From Candidatus Omnitrophota bacterium (GTDB taxonomy: Bacteria; Omnitrophota; Gorgyraeia; Aquiviventales; Aquiviventaceae): 40,971 bases of DNA. Positions 15,872 to 23,929 of the stretch are shown here, in pieces. The notes under the pieces are model-generated. The model was not told the origin of the DNA, searched no databases, and saw only the letters and a program-made list of their open reading frames with translations. Numbering within the stretch: position 1 is the stretch's first letter; every line of letters starts with the position of its first letter. The DNA is taken from positions 1-40,971 of the forward strand of contig JACQHS010000110.1 of the NCBI GenBank assembly GCA_016198915.1, written 5' to 3'. The position numbers and the translations under genes were made by a program.

Positions 15872-18003
15872 GAGGATTTAGCACCGCGTCCTCTTCGTCG
15901 ATGTCCGCCTCTGTGAGCGTGGCACAGATTCGGCGCTGGGTGGGCCTCACGGTCCTTGGCCTGGCCGGCGTGTGGGTCGTCTTCGCGCAGCTCGTCGCAC
16001 CCCAGGCGATTCAGGCGGCCTACCACGGTGAGGGGGCCTCCGTTTTGAGTCACATCATCCGAGAGCTCGGCCAGCCGCTGGATGAGCTCCTGTGGCGCTG
16101 GGGCATGCTCACCCAGGCGGTCGTGCTCGGCTGCCTCGGTCTGTGGCTGCTCGTCTGGGTGACCACGAGTCCCGGCTTCTTCAAGCGGTTTGTGGGAGAG
16201 GCCACGCCGGGGACCCTGGGGGCCATCCGGATGCTGACGTGCGGCATCCTGCTCCTCCACACCCTGTGGGAGGGGCTGGCGAGCACCGCGCTGCTTCCCA
16301 GGGAGATGATCAATACCCCCGGAGGTATCATGCGCGTGCTGGCCCTCCTGCCCATCGGGTTTGAGCGCTTCCTGGCTAACGAGACTGCGCTCGGAGTCTT
16401 CCAGTGGGTGACCGGGGCGCTGCTGTTCTTGGGCGCGATCGGTTGGAGGACGCGGATCACGGTTCCATTGGGCGCCGTGGGCTACCTGCTCATGGGGGGG
16501 ATCTTTCGCCTGTACGCGTGGTTCTACCACACGGGCGTGATCCCGGTGTACGTGATGGCGGTGCTCTCGCTGACGCCCTGCGGGGACGGGTGGTCGGTCG
16601 ATCGTCTGCGGAAAGTGGCCAGAGGAGCGCCGGTGCCTCCTGCCGATCGGGCCACCGCCGTCTACGGATGGGCTCGGTACGCGTGCTGGGTGGTGATTGC
16701 CCTGCCGTACCTGGCGGCTGGGATGAGCAAGCTTCGCAATAGCGGGCTGACGTGGTGGAATGCCACGAACATGAGGATCTTCCTGTACCGGGATACCCTC
16801 AACCCGATGGGGTTTGAGTCCGAGCTGTCCTTGCGGCTCACCTCAGCCCCCGATGCGGTATTTGCGGTGTTGGGTCTCGTCGGGCTTCTTGCTGAGCTCG
16901 TCTTCGTATCGGTCCTCTTCTCCCGCTGGGCCCGCCGGATCCTGCCGTTTGTGGCGGCCGGCATGCACGCAGGGATTTTCCTTCTGCAGAACATCCTGTT
17001 TCTGGATCTCATGCTGCTCCAGCTGGCGTTCATCGATTGGACCAGGATCCGCACGGCGGCTGGCCGGTGGCTCGAGGCCCACCGAGGGACCCTTGAGGTC
17101 CTTTACGATGGGCAGTGCCCGCTGTGCGTCCGGAGCGTCCGTCTGCTGGGTCCGCTCGATCTGTTCAATCGGTTGCGCTGGATTGATTTTCGGACGTTGA
17201 ACCTGACGGACTACAACGCCGGGCATGGCGTGAGGCTCACGTCGAGTGAGCTGGAACAAGCGATGGCCGTCGTGTCGCGGAGAAGGACGCGCCAAGGGTT
17301 TAAGGCCTGGAGGGCCATCGCGCAGGCGATTCCGGCAGGCTGGCTTGTGGCCCCCTGGCTCTACGTGCCGGGGATCCCCTGGCTGGGTGAGCGGGTCTAC
17401 CGGCGCGTGGCGCAGAGTCGCCACAAGCTCTTCAAGTGCGATGCGGCTTGCGCACACGAGGGCGAGGCGGCGCAGGGGCTCGCCCCGCAGCCGAGGAGAG
17501 CTCCCAACGCGCTGCGGGGTCCTCTGGTGGTGTCCGCGTCGGCCATCGTGTTGCTGCTGTGCTGGATCTACCGTGTGGAGGAGTATCCGCTCACCGCCCT
17601 GCAGATGTACACGAAGCCCACGACAGGGATCGCGGAGTACTACAAGGTTCTGGCGCACCGGGCCTCCGGCGAGACCGCCACCGCCCGCATCAAGGAGGCC
17701 ATCCCCGCGATGACCGACGGGCGCTATCGCCGGGTCATCCGGATGTGCTTCAAGCCGGACCAGGTGCAGGTGTGCGAGAAGTTTCTTGCCGCGTGCGGGG
17801 CGGCCTTCAACGCACAGGCTCGCGCCGGCGAACGGGTCACCCATCTCGAAATCCAGAAATGGGCGTGGGATGTCCGCGCTAATCCCTCGGACCCTGAACA
17901 TGGGCGGCTGGCCGACCGTTTTCTCTTCTCGCTGGAGTCGAAGAAGTCCGTGGAGGCGCAAACGCTGCTTGTAGCGTTCGACGAAGTCGGACAGCGCCAA
18001 TGA
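15868..18003 (+). CDS. HTTM-domain membrane protein fused to DCC thiol-redox domain
   Basis: 711 residues. Residues about 95-390 are a multi-helix membrane region of the HTTM type (related to vitamin-K-dependent gamma-carboxylase): 'LRMLTCGILLLHTLWEG'-like helices, then 'YAWFYHTGVIPVYVMAVLSL' and 'YLAAGMSKLRNSGLTWW'. Residues about 405-520 are a DUF393/DCC domain with 'LYDGQCPLC' (Cys417, Cys420), proposed in that family to be a thiol-disulfide site. A further membrane helix at about 555 and a soluble tail of about 130 residues follow, with no family I recognise. The gene is coupled by ATGA overlaps on both sides, to the WecG gene and to the first sulfatase-fold gene. Its role in polysaccharide synthesis is unknown. 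Confidence 0.8.
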   Translation: MRGFSTASSSSMSASVSVAQIRRWVGLTVLGLAGVWVVFAQLVAPQAIQAAYHGEGASVLSHIIRELGQPLDELLWRWGMLTQAVVLGCLGLWLLVWVTTSPGFFKRFVGEATPGTLGAIRMLTCGILLLHTLWEGLASTALLPREMINTPGGIMRVLALLPIGFERFLANETALGVFQWVTGALLFLGAIGWRTRITVPLGAVGYLLMGGIFRLYAWFYHTGVIPVYVMAVLSLTPCGDGWSVDRLRKVARGAPVPPADRATAVYGWARYACWVVIALPYLAAGMSKLRNSGLTWWNATNMRIFLYRDTLNPMGFESELSLRLTSAPDAVFAVLGLVGLLAELVFVSVLFSRWARRILPFVAAGMHAGIFLLQNILFLDLMLLQLAFIDWTRIRTAAGRWLEAHRGTLEVLYDGQCPLCVRSVRLLGPLDLFNRLRWIDFRTLNLTDYNAGHGVRLTSSELEQAMAVVSRRRTRQGFKAWRAIAQAIPAGWLVAPWLYVPGIPWLGERVYRRVAQSRHKLFKCDAACAHEGEAAQGLAPQPRRAPNALRGPLVVSASAIVLLLCWIYRVEEYPLTALQMYTKPTTGIAEYYKVLAHRASGETATARIKEAIPAMTDGRYRRVIRMCFKPDQVQVCEKFLAACGAAFNAQARAGERVTHLEIQKWAWDVRANPSDPEHGRLADRFLFSLESKKSVEAQTLLVAFDEVGQRQ

Positions 18004-19949
18004 GGTCGAAGGTGTGGCTTGCGGTGCGCATCGGTGCTGTGGTTGGGGCGCTGGTGGGAGCTGCGGAGTGCCTCGCGTTGCTCCTGCGGATCCCGTCGTG
18101 GCCACTCGATACCCCCACGATCCCGGTGGCCATGATGATCTACGGGTTCATTGCGGCAGTGATGGCTGGGGTGTGGGGACTGGCCGCGTGGCGTCGTCTG
18201 GATCATCAGACGTTTCAAGTCAGAACGGTGATGTGTACGCTGTTAGCCATGACCTATTTGCTTGGGGGCTATTGGATTCACCGATGGTGGTCGCCTCAGC
18301 TCCTGGCGCTTCCCAGCCTCCTGGTGACTGGGTTGTGGACCCTGGCGTGGCTGATCGGAAGCTGGATCTTGCTGAGGCCTCCTGGACGGCCTTCAGCCTC
18401 CTTTGAGACCAGTTGGGTCCGTCCCCTTCGAGGACTGATGCTCGGACTGCTCGTGGTCGCCGGTGCGTCACTGATGCTGCCCTCCCTGTGGATCAGGACC
18501 CATCAGGTCCTCGGCGCACGGGACGTTCCCGGGGGGACTCAACGCCCGAATATCCTGCTGATTGTGATGGACACCGCACGGGCCGACCGTTTCTCCTCCT
18601 ACGGCTACCACCGCAAGACAACCCCCAACCTTGATCGCCTGGCCCAGGACGGCGTGCTGTTCGAGCGCGCAAGCTCAGCAGCCCCTTGGACGTTGCCTTC
18701 ACACGCCACGCTCTTTACCGGGCTCTATCCAGCCCAGCATCAAGCGGAACGGCCGCATCCGCGCTTGGACAGTCGTTTCGCGACGCTGGCGGAGCTCTTG
18801 TACGACCACGGCTATCAGACCGCAGGTTTTTCGAATAACCACTGGGTCAGCCGAGAGATGAACTTTCACCAGGGGTTTGAGCACTTTGACGACATGCTGG
18901 ACGGCGGCCGGCTGATCAACCGGCTTGCGGTGGTGCGCGTCATGAAGAAGGTCACAGGGCTTGTGACTCGACGCCTCGACGACGGTGCGGAAGCGACTAA
19001 TCAAAGCGTCAGACGGTGGCTCAAGACGGTCTTCGATCCCGGCCGACCGTTCTTTGTCTTCATCAACTACCGTGAGCCGCATTTTCCCTACAAGCCGCCT
19101 GAGGCCTTCCGGAGCCGTTTCCTTCGACACCCACGCGAACCGGTGGAAAAGGTGCTTGAGGTTGCTGCGAGCCTCCATCGGTTCGCTCCGGCTGCCCATC
19201 AGGCCGCTCGTGTCGATCGGCCGATGCGGCAGCTCCTGAACGACCTCTACGACGGGGAGATCGCGTACCTGGATGCGAAGATTGGAGAGCTGTTAGGGGA
19301 GCTGGAGACCCGCCGGCTCCTCGACGATACCGTGGTCATTGTGACCAGCGACCACGGGGAGAACATCGGCGACCACGGGCTCTTCGGCCATCAGTTCTCC
19401 GTGTATGAAACCCTGCTGCACGTCCCCCTGGTCCTGCGCTACCCCGCCGGCTTGCCCGCCGGCAGGCGGGTGGCAGAGCGCGTCTCCCTGGTGGACCTGC
19501 TGCCCACCCTGATCGAACTCCTCTCCCTCGCGGCGCCGAGCCTTCAGGCGGCCCTGCCGGGTCACAGTTGGGTCGGTTCGTCCCTCGTCGTGGCGCCGGA
19601 CCTGCCCATCCGATCCGAGTATGCGGCTCCGGTTCCCATGCTGGCACGAAGCAGGACGCGGGGACAAGCGATCGACGAGCGTTCTTTCATGCGGAGCCTG
19701 AAGAGCCTTTCCCGTGGCGGCGTCAAGTTCATCTGGGCCTCCGACGGACACCATGAACTCTACGACCTGCGTCACGATCCCGGAGAATCGCAGAATGTCA
19801 TCCAGCAGTTTCCGGACACAGCGAGAGCGCTAAAGGCGGAGCTGGACCAGTGGTTGACGGCCATGCAGTCCGCAGGCACTCCGGAGGACGTCGAGCCGAT
19901 GAGGGAGTGGACGCGCAAGGAACTGCGAGCCCTGGGGTATCTCCAATGA
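18000..19949 (+). CDS. Membrane-anchored alkaline-phosphatase-fold ('sulfatase') protein, Thr type, copy 1
   Basis: 649 residues. Five hydrophobic helices fill residues about 8-165; the catalytic domain starts at 'RPNILLIVMDTARADR' with metal ligand Asp191. The nucleophile segment 'APWTLPSHATLFTG' has Thr231 where true sulfatases have Cys or Ser, and His in place of the following Arg. 'VTSDHGENIGDHGLFGH' gives Asp451 and His452 for metal binding. The C-terminus 'LRALGYLQ' is typical of this subfamily. Thr-type members of the superfamily include phosphoglycerol and phosphoethanolamine transferases (LtaS, OpgB, EptA) and phosphodiesterases, so a transferase or phosphodiesterase role is at least as likely as sulfate removal. 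It faces the periplasm and is coupled to both neighbours by ATGA. Confidence 0.85.
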   Translation: MRSKVWLAVRIGAVVGALVGAAECLALLLRIPSWPLDTPTIPVAMMIYGFIAAVMAGVWGLAAWRRLDHQTFQVRTVMCTLLAMTYLLGGYWIHRWWSPQLLALPSLLVTGLWTLAWLIGSWILLRPPGRPSASFETSWVRPLRGLMLGLLVVAGASLMLPSLWIRTHQVLGARDVPGGTQRPNILLIVMDTARADRFSSYGYHRKTTPNLDRLAQDGVLFERASSAAPWTLPSHATLFTGLYPAQHQAERPHPRLDSRFATLAELLYDHGYQTAGFSNNHWVSREMNFHQGFEHFDDMLDGGRLINRLAVVRVMKKVTGLVTRRLDDGAEATNQSVRRWLKTVFDPGRPFFVFINYREPHFPYKPPEAFRSRFLRHPREPVEKVLEVAASLHRFAPAAHQAARVDRPMRQLLNDLYDGEIAYLDAKIGELLGELETRRLLDDTVVIVTSDHGENIGDHGLFGHQFSVYETLLHVPLVLRYPAGLPAGRRVAERVSLVDLLPTLIELLSLAAPSLQAALPGHSWVGSSLVVAPDLPIRSEYAAPVPMLARSRTRGQAIDERSFMRSLKSLSRGGVKFIWASDGHHELYDLRHDPGESQNVIQQFPDTARALKAELDQWLTAMQSAGTPEDVEPMREWTRKELRALGYLQ

Positions 19950-21952
19950 GGGGAAGGACCTCAAGGGTCACAAAGGGTCTGAGCGGTTTCAGAACCTTCA
20001 GCGCTGCCCTGCTGCAAGGTGTGCTCTGCGGGATCGCGGTCGGATGGTTGACCGGGTTCTTGGAAGTCGTGGTGTTCTTGCCCAACCCCACAGGGACGGC
20101 TCACCACTTCCTCCTGCCCGCGATGCTGTTCTACAGCGTGGTCTGGTCGGTTGTGGCGTTGGCGTTCGGGGTGACGCTGTGGCTGGCGTGCCGGCTGTTC
20201 AATAGGCCGCTTCGGCCTGGCGAGCCTCTGACGCGCTGGTACCTGGCCGTGCTGATTCCCTTGGGGCTGTTCGTGATCGCCGGCGGGCATATCAACATGC
20301 GGTATCTTCCCTCCTTTACCGATGGGCGCTCCTTGCTCTTTGATGCCGTGTTTTTGGCGGCGAATGTGCTGCTGGGGTTGTGGCTCTATCGGCATGGGGT
20401 GGGGTGGGGATGGCGCTTCATCAGGAGGCCATCACGCAGGCTCTGGTGGGCGCTGAGCGCGGGAGGCGTGGCGATCGGCCTTGTGGCGGGCAGCGTGTTG
20501 CTCTGGGGAAGACCTCACGTGGCTCCAACGGTGCGGCCGGCGAGGGCGGATGCCGTCCCCAACGTGCTGTTGATTGCGATCGACGCCTTGCGGCCCGACC
20601 ACGTCTCCGCCTACGGCTATGAGCGGCGGACCACGCCCAGCCTCGATCAACTGGCGCGCGAGGGAGCGCGGTTCACCGAGGCCTACGCGAATTCATCCTG
20701 GACGAAGACCTCGGTGCCGACCATGTTGGCGTCGATCTACCCCTCGGCGCACAACGTGCATCACATGGCGTCCGGGGTGCCGGAATCCCTCTTGCTGCTG
20801 CCTGAGGTGCTGCAATTGCACGGCTATGCGACGGGGATCTTTTCGGCGAATTCCTTCGTCTCGCCGCTCTTTGGTTTTGACCAAGGGGTTGAGGAGTTCT
20901 ATCACGAAGACGTGTCGTTCTTCAAAAATCTGATGTTGGGCCACATCCTGGCGAGTTTGCGCCAGTACTCCCCAGCGATCACCTGGGTCTATCGGGGGCT
21001 GATAAATCTTGACCTGCCGGCGCCCTTTGGCAACCGGAGGAACATCGCAGCACCCGGCTTGAACAAGGCCTTGCTCGACTGGGTTCGCACGCTGGAGGGC
21101 CGGCCGTTCTTTGCGTACATGCATTACATGGAACCGCACACGCCGTACGCGCCGCCGGCGCCCTTCGACACCCTGTTTGATCCCGCGTACCGGCGTCCCT
21201 ATGAGACCGACGGCCCGATCTCTGAGGGCTTTGAGCCGTTTGAACGGAGCGACGCCCTCACTCCTCAACGGCGGCAGAACCTGATTGCGCAATATGACGG
21301 GGAGATCGCCTATGTCGATCAGATGATCGGTGAGCTGTTCCGGAGGCTCAAGGAGTTGGGGCTCTATGAGCGCACGGTGGTCATCATCACGGCGGACCAC
21401 GCGGAAACCTTCTACGAGCATGGCGGGTGGGGCCACGGAAAATCGCTCTTCAATGAGGTGCTGCGTGTGCCCCTCCTCATCCGCTACCCGACTGTCTTCC
21501 CGGCGGGCACGGTGGTGGAAGCGGTGGCCCGTCACGTGGACCTGATGCCGACGATCCTGGAACTCTGTTCGATTGCGCCGGCCGGCTTCATGGAGGGAAC
21601 GGGGCTGGTGTCCCTCGTGCAGGATCCGGAGGCGGCCGGCGACGCGAGGCCGGTGTACAGTGAACTCTTGCGACCGGCTCGGGGATCGTACGGACGGGCT
21701 GTGCAGGACGGCGACTTCAAGCTCATCGAAGTCCACACGCACGATGAGGAACGTTGGCTGCTGTTCGATCTTGCGCAGGACCCGGGGGAGCAACACCCGC
21801 TGGATGTGGAGGCGCATCCGATGGGCCCGCCCCTCAAGGAGCTCCTGGCCTCGTTTCAAGAACGGGCAGCGCGGATGGCGGTGGCCCCGAAGACCGTCAA
21901 GATCGATCGGGAGACACGGGATCGCCTGCGAGCCGTTGGCTACCTGCACTAG
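19946..21952 (+). CDS. Membrane-anchored alkaline-phosphatase-fold protein, Thr type, divergent copy 2
   Basis: 668 residues from ATG 19946, which overlaps the previous stop. It has about five N-terminal helices, then the catalytic domain: 'VPNVLLIAIDALRPDH' (Asp213) and nucleophile segment 'SSWTKTSVPTMLASIYPS' with Thr253. The later metal site 'ITADHAETFYEHGGWGHG' and the tail 'LRAVGYLH' are intact. The P-S-H of copies 1 and 3 is T-S-V here, so its substrate pocket should differ. 'MHYMEPHTPYAPPAPF' matches the substrate-side motif of this family. The sequence is clearly less similar to copies 1 and 3 than they are to each other. Sixteen bases separate it from copy 3. Periplasmic transferase or hydrolase; substrate unknown. 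Confidence 0.85.
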   Translation: MRGRTSRVTKGLSGFRTFSAALLQGVLCGIAVGWLTGFLEVVVFLPNPTGTAHHFLLPAMLFYSVVWSVVALAFGVTLWLACRLFNRPLRPGEPLTRWYLAVLIPLGLFVIAGGHINMRYLPSFTDGRSLLFDAVFLAANVLLGLWLYRHGVGWGWRFIRRPSRRLWWALSAGGVAIGLVAGSVLLWGRPHVAPTVRPARADAVPNVLLIAIDALRPDHVSAYGYERRTTPSLDQLAREGARFTEAYANSSWTKTSVPTMLASIYPSAHNVHHMASGVPESLLLLPEVLQLHGYATGIFSANSFVSPLFGFDQGVEEFYHEDVSFFKNLMLGHILASLRQYSPAITWVYRGLINLDLPAPFGNRRNIAAPGLNKALLDWVRTLEGRPFFAYMHYMEPHTPYAPPAPFDTLFDPAYRRPYETDGPISEGFEPFERSDALTPQRRQNLIAQYDGEIAYVDQMIGELFRRLKELGLYERTVVIITADHAETFYEHGGWGHGKSLFNEVLRVPLLIRYPTVFPAGTVVEAVARHVDLMPTILELCSIAPAGFMEGTGLVSLVQDPEAAGDARPVYSELLRPARGSYGRAVQDGDFKLIEVHTHDEERWLLFDLAQDPGEQHPLDVEAHPMGPPLKELLASFQERAARMAVAPKTVKIDRETRDRLRAVGYLH

Positions 21953-21968
21953 AAACGCTGAGGATGGC

Positions 21969-23918
21969 ATGAGGCAGCAGTTGGTGGTGGCGATGACGAT
22001 CGGCGGAATGGTCGGGGCCTTCTGCGGGGCCGTCGAGGCGGGCGTGTTCTTGGTGCGCATCTCGTGGGGTCCTCTGGATACGCACACGATCGCCAAGGCG
22101 ATGGTGCTCTATGGACTGCCCAACGCGATCATCGTTGGGTTCTGGGGACTGGTCGCGGGGCGAGGGATGGATCTCAGGACGTTTGAGATCAGGACGCTGG
22201 CGTTCAGTCTCCTGACTATGGGCTATCTGTTCGGAGGGTTGTACGTGAACCGGCTGTGGCTGCCTGAGATCACGAAACTTCCGAGCCTGGTTTTCACCGG
22301 ATCCTGGACCCTCGCATGGCTGGCCGGCGCCTGGGCGCTGCTGAAGCTCCGCACACGCCCGGGGCACCCGCCCCGCACCGATCTTGCCTGGATCGGCGCT
22401 CTGCGGATGGCGGCGATCGGACTCGCCGTTGTGGCGGGGCTGTCGTTCGTGCCTCCGCTCCTGGCGGGCAGGCCCACCCGAGCTGGTGGCGCGGCGCCGA
22501 CCGTGCTGGGGCCTGCCGGGCGCCCGAACGTCCTGCTCATCGTGATGGACACCACGCGAGCCGACCGTTTGTCTTCGTACGGATATCCGCGCAACACGAC
22601 CCCGCATCTGGACCGCTTCGCCCAAGAGGGGGTCCTGTTCGAACAGGCGAGCGCGACGGCCCCGTGGACCCTGCCGTCGCATGCGTCGCTGTTCACCGGG
22701 CTGTATGTGGCCCAGCATGGAGCGGACACGTCGCACCGACGGCTCGATGATCACCTGGTCACGCTGGCTGAGCTGCTCCGCGAGCAGGGCTATCAGACGG
22801 TTGGCTTCTCCAACAATGGAGCCGTCAGCGTGGCGATGAACTTTCAGCAAGGGTTTGAGGTGTTCGAAGAGTCGCGCTTTTTCAGGGGGCAGGCGTTTAG
22901 GCAGCTCGCAATCGTTCGGCTCTTGGACCGATTTCAACTCCCGCAGCGCGGGGGCAACGCGCACGCCGCAGAGACCAACAAGCGCATCAGGGCCTGGTTC
23001 GAGCGCCGCTATGACCGCCGTCGGCCGTTCTTCCTGTTCATCAACTACATGGAGCCGCATTTTTCCTATGAGCCGCCTGAGCCGTACCGCAGGCGGTTCC
23101 TCCGACTGCCGAACGAGGTGAGGCGATCGCTCCGGAGGGGGCATGCGGTGATCAAGAGTCCCCCGCCGGTCTCCCTGGACGAGCCGATACGCGAAACCCT
23201 CGGGGACCTCTACGATGGGGAGCTTGCGTATCTCGATATGCGGATCGGCGAGCTGTTGGACGAGTTCAGGGCGCGCAAGCTGCTGGACGACACCGTAGTG
23301 ATCGTGACGAGCGACCACGGCGAGAACATCGGCCATCACGAAATTCTGGGGCATCACGACTGTGTGTACGAGACCCTGCTGCATGTTCCGCTGATCATCC
23401 GGTATCCGAAGGCGCTGCCGGCCGGTGCGCGGGTTGGCCAGCCCGTCTCGCTGGTGGATGTGCTGCCGACGCTACTCGCACTGCTGGAGGTGAGGGCCCC
23501 CGCCCTCGAGGCGTCGCTGCCGGGCTACAGCTTCGTGGGGTCCGGCTTGGCGGTGCGGGAGGATCGGGTCATCCTGTCCGAGTACGAGATCGCACGTCTC
23601 GGGCCGCAGGGCGCCGGGGGGTCGGGACGGACGAATGCAACAGCGGATGCGACGGCGACGGCGAAGCTGAAGAGTCTACGTGAGGGCGCGCTCAAGTTCA
23701 TCCGGTCGCCAGACGGGCGGCATGAGCTCTATGACCTCGAGCGGGATCCGGCCGAGTCGCGCAACCTGATCGCAGAGTTGCCAGGGCAGGCGGCGGCGAT
23801 GGAGGCGAAGCTCGTGAGACACTTCAAGGCCCTGAAGCCGGTCGGCTCACCCGAGCCGGTGCCTGAGCTCGATGCGGTGACGCGCGAGCAGCTCAGAGCG
23901 CTTGGGTATCTTCATTGA
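21969..23918 (+). CDS. Membrane-anchored alkaline-phosphatase-fold protein, Thr type, copy 3
   Basis: 649 residues, exactly the length of copy 1 and similar along its whole length, including the five membrane helices ('LPSLVFTGSWTLAWLAG' against 'LPSLLVTGLWTLAWLIG'). Catalytic landmarks are 'RPNVLLIVMDTTRADR' (Asp194), 'APWTLPSHASLFTG' (Thr234), 'VTSDHGENIGHHEILGHHD' and the ending 'LRALGYLH'. It lacks a Cys or Ser formylglycine site. ATG 21969 follows a weak GAGGATGG site; the open frame extends further upstream only under the previous gene. It is likely a duplicate of copy 1 that has since diverged, perhaps acting on a different position of the same polymer. Confidence 0.85.
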   Translation: MRQQLVVAMTIGGMVGAFCGAVEAGVFLVRISWGPLDTHTIAKAMVLYGLPNAIIVGFWGLVAGRGMDLRTFEIRTLAFSLLTMGYLFGGLYVNRLWLPEITKLPSLVFTGSWTLAWLAGAWALLKLRTRPGHPPRTDLAWIGALRMAAIGLAVVAGLSFVPPLLAGRPTRAGGAAPTVLGPAGRPNVLLIVMDTTRADRLSSYGYPRNTTPHLDRFAQEGVLFEQASATAPWTLPSHASLFTGLYVAQHGADTSHRRLDDHLVTLAELLREQGYQTVGFSNNGAVSVAMNFQQGFEVFEESRFFRGQAFRQLAIVRLLDRFQLPQRGGNAHAAETNKRIRAWFERRYDRRRPFFLFINYMEPHFSYEPPEPYRRRFLRLPNEVRRSLRRGHAVIKSPPPVSLDEPIRETLGDLYDGELAYLDMRIGELLDEFRARKLLDDTVVIVTSDHGENIGHHEILGHHDCVYETLLHVPLIIRYPKALPAGARVGQPVSLVDVLPTLLALLEVRAPALEASLPGYSFVGSGLAVREDRVILSEYEIARLGPQGAGGSGRTNATADATATAKLKSLREGALKFIRSPDGRHELYDLERDPAESRNLIAELPGQAAAMEAKLVRHFKALKPVGSPEPVPELDAVTREQLRALGYLH

Positions 23919-23929
23919 GGAAACCACTG

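Noticed and set aside
18680..18715. Formylglycine sulfatase active site (C/S-x-P-x-R)
   Set aside because: The residues are T-L-P-S-H, so neither the Cys/Ser nor the Arg of the sulfatase signature is present.
19455..19470. GC-rich hairpin CCCGCC-GGCA-GGCGGG inside copy 1 of the AP-fold genes
   Set aside because: It encodes an ordinary conserved segment of the protein and has no T-tract; I treat it as chance in GC-rich coding DNA.
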